Shown in pieces: positions 5,957 through 10,516 of a DNA stretch of 10,516 bases. Position numbers and translations under genes: made by a program. Location: positions 1-10,516 of the forward strand of contig JAYENW010000014.1 in the NCBI GenBank assembly GCA_034722275.1, in the 5' to 3' direction. Position 1 is the first letter of the stretch, and every line of letters begins with the position of its first letter. Below the pieces are notes generated by a model. It did no database searches, was not told where the DNA came from, and saw only the letters and a program-made list of their open reading frames with translations. This stretch comes from M55B177 sp034722275 (GTDB lineage: Bacteria > Chloroflexota > Dehalococcoidia > GIF9 > AB-539-J10).

Positions 5957-6062
5957 GGGCTCGTAGCTCAGTGGCAGAGCGGCCGGCTCATAACCGGTTG
6001 GTCGTAGGTTCGATCCCTACCGGGCCCATAGCTAAGTTGACATAATGTTGCAAGAAAGATTT
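5936..6062. repeat. 12-bp inverted repeat enclosing a tRNA gene
   Basis: AAATCTTTCTTG (5936-5947) and CAAGAAAGATTT (6051-6062) are perfectly complementary and lie 9 bp before and 22 bp after the tRNA. In the primary transcript they could pair into a leader-trailer stalk that presents the tRNA as a closed domain. The right arm reaches the last stop-codon base of the convergent recombinase gene. Confidence 0.6.
5957..6028 (+). tRNA. tRNA with CAT anticodon (tRNA-Met or lysidine-type tRNA-Ile2)
   Basis: Cloverleaf: acceptor GGGCTCG/CGGGCCC (one G-U), D stem GCTC/GAGC with a short 7-nt loop, anticodon stem GCCGG/CCGGT with loop CTCATAA, T stem GTAGG/CCTAC, discriminator A; CCA is not encoded. 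The G1-C72 pair rules against initiator tRNA. The variable and T regions (GGTCGTAGGTTCGA) look more like bacterial tRNA-Ile2, whose CAT anticodon is modified to lysidine and reads AUA, than like elongator tRNA-Met. Sequence alone does not decide. The tRNA is tail to tail with the recombinase gene. Confidence 0.93.
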
Positions 6063-7003
6063 CACCGGCCAGAGTTGGGTAGGGGATGGTATTTGTGGTG
6101 GGTTTCTTCAGCATATCGATCAGATGTGTGAACATAGCGGGTAGTGGTATCGAGAGATTCGTGGCCTAGGAGAATCTGGATGGCTGCAGGATTAGCACCT
6201 TTTTCAGCAAGGTAAGTGGCGAAACCGTGCCTCAGGGAATGTGCTGAGGTGGGCACATTGATCTTCAATTTTTCTCGGTATCTCTTGATTCTTTCTTGAA
6301 GATAGTTGGTAGAAATTCTTCTTCCGGGTTTAGTTACATTTCTGCCGGCATAGGGGATAAATAGCATGGGGCAGTTATCCTGGCGAGTATTGAGGTATAT
6401 TTCCAGATGTTGCTTGGCTCTGAGGGTCAAGTAAACGAAGCGCTGCTTTCTGCCTTTACCCGTGATGAAAATCCGGCCACTGCCATCAATCTGGCTACGC
6501 TTGAGGTTACAAAGCTCAGAAATGCGCATGCCAGTGGCGAATAGAACCTCTAACATAACTCGATTTCTTAAAGCAGCTCTAGGATTTGATTCCAGGGTAC
6601 TTGGAGCTTCAATCAATCTAATCAAATCATCAAGTTCAGCTACCTGAGGATGTTTACGACCCGTTTTGGTTAATTTGACTGCTTCTGGGGGTATTGGGCA
6701 GGGATAATCCATATCAATCAGATAACGCAGATAGGAACGCGTAGCGGAAAGCATGCGGTTTATGGAACGGGAATCAAGTTGTTTTTCAATTTGATTGCTC
6801 AACTTGGCTGTTTTGCGGTCGCGCGAAACCAGATATGCTTTATAGTAGGTGACAGTGCGCTTACCGACTTCATCAAACTTGATGTTACTTTCGTCCAGGA
6901 AATTACTGAAAATATCTAAATCGCGTTCATAATTGTATATTGTCTCAGGAGAATACTTGTTGGCCTGTAAGTTTAAGAGAAAGTCATCAATGTGTGGCAG
7001 CAT
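6062..7003 (-). CDS. Tyrosine recombinase (XerC/XerD-like integrase)
   Basis: A DNA strand-exchange enzyme of the tyrosine recombinase family. From ATG 7003 it is 313 aa: an N-terminal SAM-like core-binding domain (about 4-100) with SPETIYNYERDL, then the catalytic domain. All active-site residues are present: Arg160 (ATGMRISEL), Lys183 (TGKGRKQR), His255 and Arg258 (HSLRH), His281 (LLGHESL) and Tyr290 (TTRYVH). I set the start at ATG 7003 because AAAGGAG (7019-7013) precedes it; a longer frame from TTG 7051 would begin upstream of the predicted transcription start. Size and motifs suit a housekeeping Xer protein or a mobile-element integrase. The inverted repeat at its promoter makes self-regulation or a recombination site possible. 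Confidence 0.9.
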   Translation of the reverse strand: MLPHIDDFLLNLQANKYSPETIYNYERDLDIFSNFLDESNIKFDEVGKRTVTYYKAYLVSRDRKTAKLSNQIEKQLDSRSINRMLSATRSYLRYLIDMDYPCPIPPEAVKLTKTGRKHPQVAELDDLIRLIEAPSTLESNPRAALRNRVMLEVLFATGMRISELCNLKRSQIDGSGRIFITGKGRKQRFVYLTLRAKQHLEIYLNTRQDNCPMLFIPYAGRNVTKPGRRISTNYLQERIKRYREKLKINVPTSAHSLRHGFATYLAEKGANPAAIQILLGHESLDTTTRYVHTSDRYAEETHHKYHPLPNSGR

Positions 7004-7016
7004 TTCCTTTAACTCC

Positions 7017-7052
7017 TTTGATTGAGTGTAAGGGATATTATACTCAATCAAA
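7017..7052. repeat. 14-bp inverted repeat with 8-bp spacer at the recombinase promoter
   Basis: TTTGATTGAGTGTA (7017-7030) and TATACTCAATCAAA (7039-7052) are inverted copies matching at 13 of 14 positions, around the spacer AGGGATAT. Two 13-14 bp arms around an 8-bp core is the layout of loxP and FRT sites. The repeat covers the -10 box and predicted transcription start of the adjacent recombinase gene, so it could be a recombination site, an operator or both. No T-run follows on either strand, so it is not an intrinsic terminator. Confidence 0.75.
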
Positions 7053-7065
7053 TCAAATCTGTCAA
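7037..7065 (-). promoter_or_regulatory. Perfect consensus sigma70 promoter of the recombinase gene
   Basis: The minus strand reads TTGACA (7065-7060), 17 bp, TATAAT (7042-7037), matching at 12 of 12 positions with optimal spacing. The -35 box begins two bases after the stop codon of the upstream gene. Transcription should start near 7030, 27 nt before ATG 7003. Confidence 0.85.
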
Positions 7066-7067
7066 CT

Positions 7068-7376
7068 CTAACTTTTTCCCAGCTTTTTCTCCACTGAATT
7101 TACTTTGCTCTTCATACTTTGCCTTTTATCCCGGCGTTCATCAATTTTGATTGTGGTTATTACCCTCATAATCCCCTGGCCTAAGATTGCTTCATGCATT
7201 TTCTTAGTGACTCTTAGAATACCATCCAGGTCACCTTCTACAACTGTTCCCATCGGTGTTAACTCATACTTGATATCTTTTTCCTGCTGCAGGATTTTGA
7301 TTGCCATCGCTACATACTTGCTAACTGATGAGGTTTTCGTACCTAAAGGAGCAATGCTTATGTCTGCTATGACCAT
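7068..7376 (-). CDS. MTH1187 / thiamine-binding-like family protein
   Basis: A 102-aa cytosolic protein of the MTH1187/YkoF-like ferredoxin-fold family (former DUF77), members of which can bind thiamine; its role in metabolism is uncertain. Visible features are the start MVIADISIAPLGT, SVSKYVAMAIKIL, YELTPMGTVVEGD and RVITTIKIDERRDK, followed by a Lys-rich tail that is usual for the family. ATG 7376 is chosen because GGAGGT (7386-7381) lies 5 bp upstream; a GTG at 7382 overlaps that SD. The gene is divergent from cooC and precedes the recombinase gene on the same strand with a 64-bp gap. Confidence 0.88.
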   Translation of the reverse strand: MVIADISIAPLGTKTSSVSKYVAMAIKILQQEKDIKYELTPMGTVVEGDLDGILRVTKKMHEAILGQGIMRVITTIKIDERRDKRQSMKSKVNSVEKKLGKS

Positions 7377-7457
7377 TTTCACCTCCGTCTATGAGAATTG
7401 TTTTTAGCCCTCCTTTTATTTACAGCTTACCAAACTGCCTGAAAAGGACATCTTGCG

Positions 7458-7478
7458 TTATAATACACTATTATAATA
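7458..7478 (+). promoter_or_regulatory. Candidate -10 region of cooC
   Basis: Two TATAAT hexamers (7459-7464 and 7472-7477) lie inside a direct repeat TTATAATA with a 13-bp period, 24-42 bp before the ATG. Neither has a convincing -35 box at 16-18 bp, so activator dependence or tandem weak starts are possible. Confidence 0.35.
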
Positions 7479-7500
7479 TTAAACTTTATTAGGGAATAGG

Positions 7501-8274
7501 ATGGCGAAGGTTATTGTTTCTACAGGTAGAGGTGGAAGTGGGAAAACCACTTTCATTGCCCTGGCTACTAAGTATCTCAGCTCTTCTAGTTACCCATCGT
7601 TAGTTATTGATCTTGATGGTGACCAGAGCCTTGCTGATATGCTCGGCATTGATTTGGAGAACAAGAATGTGAAAACTATCTTGGACGTTCTTTTTGATCT
7701 ACGGAAAGGCAAGGCTTATGAAGAGCTAAAGTCAATGCCCATGCCACAGAAGATAGAATATCTATTGCATAGCGATTGTGTTTATGAATCGGGGAAGTTT
7801 GACTTGATTACCTTGGGAGTAAAATGGACAAGTGGCTGTTATTGCCTACCCAACGATTTGTTAAGAGGAATTATTCCCGGGATGGCTCAGAGCTATGGAT
7901 ATATGCTTGTTGATACTCCAGGCGGATTGGAGCACCTGAACAGGAAAGTGGTATCAGAAATAGATGATTTGTTTGTTGTACTTGACCCTTCTTTGAAAGC
8001 TATAAAGAATGTGCAAAGGACTCAAAAACTTACTAGCGACATAGGGATTAAATATAAAAACTTCTATCTAGTATCAAATTATAAGTTTGGCTCGGATTCA
8101 GAGAAACTTGTTGAGCATATAGATGGGGCTTCATACTTGGGTAAGATAGGTTACGACACTGATGTAGAGAATTATAACTTGCTGGGGAAATCATTGCTGG
8201 ACTTACCAGAAAATTCACCAGCTTATTTGTCTGTCGTTCAGATATTAACAAAAGCAGGTTACAAAACTAACTGA
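7501..8274 (+). CDS. cooC: CooC-type P-loop ATPase (CO dehydrogenase nickel maturation)
   Basis: A 257-aa cytosolic SIMIBI/MinD-type ATPase that would help load nickel into CO dehydrogenase or acetyl-CoA synthase. Walker A is GRGGSGKTT (9-17), and VIDLDGDQSLADMLG (35-49) and LVDTPGG (136-142) are the switch and Walker B regions. GCYCLPNDLLRG (112-123) has the Cys-X-Cys pair (Cys113, Cys115) that in CooC binds metal at the dimer interface; this separates it from ParA and MinD. Odd point: the signature lysine of the deviant Walker A (KGGxGK) is Arg10. ATG 7501 has a modest SD, AGGG (7491-7494). The next gene is 84 bp downstream on the same strand and probably co-transcribed. No CODH structural gene is in view. 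Confidence 0.85.
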   Translation: MAKVIVSTGRGGSGKTTFIALATKYLSSSSYPSLVIDLDGDQSLADMLGIDLENKNVKTILDVLFDLRKGKAYEELKSMPMPQKIEYLLHSDCVYESGKFDLITLGVKWTSGCYCLPNDLLRGIIPGMAQSYGYMLVDTPGGLEHLNRKVVSEIDDLFVVLDPSLKAIKNVQRTQKLTSDIGIKYKNFYLVSNYKFGSDSEKLVEHIDGASYLGKIGYDTDVENYNLLGKSLLDLPENSPAYLSVVQILTKAGYKTN

Positions 8275-8358
8275 GCCGTAACAACTTTCCCTTGAATGGG
8301 GTTGAGAATTCTGTGGCTTTTGAGAAAACTATCAACATTGCGGCATATTTGAAACGGA

Positions 8359-10296
8359 ATGAATAAGAAGGATTTTCCCTGCAAAGTAGAGTTCTTGCCT
8401 TTGCAAAAGAGTGCTGTTGTTCCCTATGGTACCACAATTCTTGATGCTGCTGTTAAAGCTGGCGTAGAGATAGATGTTCCTTGTGGAGGTCAAGGACGCT
8501 GTGGCAAATGTCTTGTCAGGATTGAAAGAGGCAAAGTCAACCACAGTGATAGCCCCTATCTTAGCAAGGAACAGATTCAGCAAGGTTGGGTCTTATCCTG
8601 TGTGACCGAAGTAGCCAGTGCTCTTGTCATTTCTATACCCAGTAAGCAGGAACAAGCCAGGGTAGCTAGTGGAATTACCGCCACTAAAGAAGCTGCTATG
8701 CTTCATCTGGATTGGGCTTTAACACCACCGGTATCTCAGTTTTATGTAAAGTTACCCCCTCCTGACTTAACAGATAACACTGCTGACTTTGAGCGATTGA
8801 AAGCTGTGGTGGTAGCTAAATACCAAGTTGAAGACTTCGATATAAGCCTGGCTTTGTTGCGTAAACTGAGTCAAAACTTGCGCAAGGCAAACTGGCAGGT
8901 TACTCTTACTATAGATACTCGAGGGCAGGAAAGAAGCGCCTGCCTCATTGATATCCATCCGGGTCATAAAAGGCAGCCATCTCTTGGGGTTGCTGTAGAT
9001 ATTGGCACTACCAACGTTGCCGCCAGTTTGGTTGACCTTAATTCAGGACACATTATCAATCAAGTATCATCTCTGAACAAACAGAGAGCTTGTGGAGAAG
9101 ATGTCATCTCCAGGATCATTTACAGTGAACATAAGGGAGGGGTAAGGCACCTCAATAAACTGATAATACAGACGATAAATGATTTGCTGCATAAATTGGT
9201 CCTCCCCTCTTCTTTAAGAGATGAGAATAGTCACCTTAAAACGGCGGATATACAGTATATGGTGATGGCAGGTAATACTGCTATGATTCAACTTTTGTTA
9301 TCCCTTCCTCCGACTCATATCAGGCAAGAGCCCTATATTCCCACAACTACTCATTTTCCTCTGGTTAAGGCTGGAGAAATGGGAATTAAGATTAACCCTG
9401 AGGCGTCTATCTACTGTTTTCCAGCGATTGCTGCCTATGTTGGAGGTGATATTACTGCTGGTGTATTAAGTTCACGCCTGTTCCAGGCTGATGAATTAAC
9501 TCTCTTCTTAGATATTGGGACTAACGGTGAAATTGTCCTGGGCAATTCGGATTGGATGGTGGCTTGTGCCTGTAGTGCAGGGCCTGCTTTTGAAGGTGCT
9601 GGTGTCACCTGTGGCATGCCGGCAAACATGGGTGCTATTGAAGATGTAACTATAAATTCACATACTCTGGAACCCACTATTAAGGTGATTGGCGATAGCT
9701 CTCCCCTGGGAATTTGTGGTTCGGGTATGATAGCTGCTTTGGCTGAGATGCTTAACACCGGGGTTATAGATAGATCAGGTAATATCAAGCATGAAATATC
9801 ATCTACTCCGCGCATTCGATCTGGTGAGCATGGCGCAGAATATGTCCTTTGTTGGGCTTCGGACTCAGCCTCTAACAAAGATATTGTTCTCAACGAAGCA
9901 GATATTGATAATCTTATCCGTACTAAGGCGGCTATTTATGCCGGAATCGTGGTAATGCTTAAAAAGGTGGGCATCTCGGCAGCGGGAATCGAGCAAGTGC
10001 TTATTGGAGGCGCCTTCGGACAGCATATAAATGTGGAAAGAGCTATTCAAATAGGGCTTTTGCCTGATATTCCCTGGGGAAAATTCTATTTCCTGGGTAA
10101 TACCTCTCTCGCTGGTGCCTATAATGTTCTTCTCTCTCATCAAGCTCAACAGGAGGCGGGAAAAATAGCTCAAAAAATAACTTATCTGGAACTTATTGCT
10201 GACGACACGTTCATGAGTGAATTTACAGCAGCATCGTTTTTACCTCACACAAATCCTGATTACTTCCCCTCTGCAAAGTCAAAGCCTCAAGCGTGA
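8359..10296 (+). CDS. [2Fe-2S]/ASKHA corrinoid activation protein (RACo-like, DUF4445)
   Basis: A 645-aa protein that in characterised relatives couples ATP hydrolysis to reduction of inactive Co(II) corrinoid back to Co(I). The N-terminal ferredoxin domain has Cys42, 48, 51 and 81 (PCGGQGRCGKC and VLSCVTE), the ligand pattern for a plant/adrenodoxin-type [2Fe-2S] cluster. A linker (about 95-205) follows, then the ASKHA ATPase region: VAVDIGTTN (211-219), MAGNTAM (303-309), YVGGD (360-364), FLDIGTNGE (383-391), SAGPAFEGA (406-414) and GICGSG (451-456). The length is usual for RACo. ATG 8359 is the first start after an in-frame stop at 8350; the SD is weak. Pairing with cooC suggests service to the corrinoid iron-sulfur protein of the Wood-Ljungdahl pathway; a methyltransferase corrinoid partner is the alternative. 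Confidence 0.88.
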   Translation: MNKKDFPCKVEFLPLQKSAVVPYGTTILDAAVKAGVEIDVPCGGQGRCGKCLVRIERGKVNHSDSPYLSKEQIQQGWVLSCVTEVASALVISIPSKQEQARVASGITATKEAAMLHLDWALTPPVSQFYVKLPPPDLTDNTADFERLKAVVVAKYQVEDFDISLALLRKLSQNLRKANWQVTLTIDTRGQERSACLIDIHPGHKRQPSLGVAVDIGTTNVAASLVDLNSGHIINQVSSLNKQRACGEDVISRIIYSEHKGGVRHLNKLIIQTINDLLHKLVLPSSLRDENSHLKTADIQYMVMAGNTAMIQLLLSLPPTHIRQEPYIPTTTHFPLVKAGEMGIKINPEASIYCFPAIAAYVGGDITAGVLSSRLFQADELTLFLDIGTNGEIVLGNSDWMVACACSAGPAFEGAGVTCGMPANMGAIEDVTINSHTLEPTIKVIGDSSPLGICGSGMIAALAEMLNTGVIDRSGNIKHEISSTPRIRSGEHGAEYVLCWASDSASNKDIVLNEADIDNLIRTKAAIYAGIVVMLKKVGISAAGIEQVLIGGAFGQHINVERAIQIGLLPDIPWGKFYFLGNTSLAGAYNVLLSHQAQQEAGKIAQKITYLELIADDTFMSEFTAASFLPHTNPDYFPSAKSKPQA

Positions 10297-10390
10297 TATC
10301 TCTTTCATTTTCCGTGACTTTGAGCTAAGGATAAAAAAACTTCTTTTATATGTGTAAGGGGAAATCAAAGCGAATTGCTTAATTGAAAAG

Positions 10391-10463
10391 TAGGCCGTAC
10401 AGGATTCGAACCCGCGACACCCTGATTAAAAGTCAGGTGCTCTACCAACTGAGCTAACGGCCC
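10391..10463 (-). tRNA. tRNA-Lys (anticodon TTT)
   Basis: Cloverleaf on the minus strand: acceptor GGGCCGT with ACGGCCT, D stem GCTC/GAGC, anticodon stem CCTGA/TCAGG with loop CTTTTAA (anticodon TTT), T stem GCGGG/CCTGT with loop TTCGAAT, discriminator A. CCA is not encoded. The first acceptor pair is G1-U72 and the T stem has two G-U pairs, slightly weak but foldable. It faces the corrinoid activation gene tail to tail with about 95 bp between; I see no clear terminator there. Confidence 0.95.
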
Positions 10464-10516
10464 ATGATTGTATAAAAATGAATGAATATGTATTTTCTAC
10501 TTTGTTAAGATATTGG

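Noticed and set aside
5957..7003. CAT tRNA plus adjacent recombinase as an integrated element with attachment site in the tRNA
   Set aside because: No repeat of the tRNA 3' end is found elsewhere in the window, and the genes beyond the recombinase look like core genes. The adjacency alone is not enough, though an att copy outside the window cannot be excluded.
7003..7051. Recombinase start at TTG 7051 (329 aa)
   Set aside because: The predicted transcription start (about 7030) lies inside that extension, and ATG 7003 has a proper SD.
7017..7052. Chromosomal dif site
   Set aside because: The spacer length is tolerable, but the arms do not resemble the conserved dif half-site (TTATGTTAA-like), and dif is normally not inside a promoter.
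7017..7052. Intrinsic terminator of the MTH1187-family gene
   Set aside because: The stem is long, but neither strand has a T-run after it, and a consensus promoter overlaps it.
7501..8274. ParA-type plasmid partition protein, which with the recombinase might suggest a plasmid
   Set aside because: The Cys-X-Cys motif with PNDLLRG and the RACo-like neighbour indicate CooC; there is no ParB or replication gene.
1..10516. CRISPR arrays, defence systems or a biosynthetic cluster
   Set aside because: No regularly spaced repeats and no cas, nuclease, toxin-antitoxin or synthase genes are visible.

Overview
The window looks like chromosomal DNA of an anaerobic bacterium. The best guess is a Dehalococcoidia-like member of the Chloroflexota. 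The basis is the gene repertoire: a CooC-type nickel ATPase next to a [2Fe-2S]/ASKHA corrinoid-activation protein (both typical of CODH/acetyl-CoA synthase users), a short MetE-like methyltransferase beside mtnP, a PflX-type radical SAM protein, a THEP1 NTPase and DUF2905. The placement is an inference; no rRNA or marker gene is present. Several gene starts were moved inward because Shine-Dalgarno (SD) and promoter evidence favours them.

Layout. (1) 1-132: the end of an insertion sequence. The first 18 codons of a transposase lie on the minus strand, preceded by two imperfect 26-27 bp repeats. (2) 133-462: a strong sigma70 promoter, a series of hairpins, a 21-codon ORF with an excellent SD and a strong terminator; this looks like an unclassified structured RNA or orphan leader. 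(3) 496-907: a DUF2905 membrane protein (minus) and the divergent control region of the radical SAM gene. (4) 908-4442: the radical SAM gene (plus) runs tail to tail into a minus-strand operon mtnP, MetE-like methyltransferase, a 29-aa basic peptide and THEP1 NTPase, with tight overlaps. (5) 4455-5421: divergent promoter region and an enoyl-CoA hydratase gene. (6) 5473-6028: tRNA-Gly(TCC), a remnant of a methyltransferase gene and a CAT-anticodon tRNA enclosed by a 12-bp inverted repeat. (7) 6062-7376: a tyrosine recombinase and an MTH1187-family thiamine-binding-like protein, both minus. The recombinase promoter is a perfect TTGACA-17-TATAAT that carries a 14-bp inverted repeat with an 8-bp spacer, the geometry of loxP/FRT-type sites. 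(8) 7501-10296: cooC and the corrinoid-activation gene (plus). (9) 10391-10463: tRNA-Lys(TTT) on the minus strand.

How the genes may work together. mtnP (methylthioadenosine salvage) and the MetE-like protein (methyl transfer, plausibly to homocysteine) form a methionine/SAM-cycle operon. CooC and the corrinoid activator serve Ni-enzyme maturation and Co(II) reactivation in the Wood-Ljungdahl pathway, although no acs/cdh structural gene is present here. The strongest candidates for undescribed biology are the loxP-like inverted repeat at the recombinase promoter, the promoter-to-terminator structured RNA at the left, the leader-trailer stem around the CAT tRNA, and the basic 29-aa peptide translationally coupled to THEP1.
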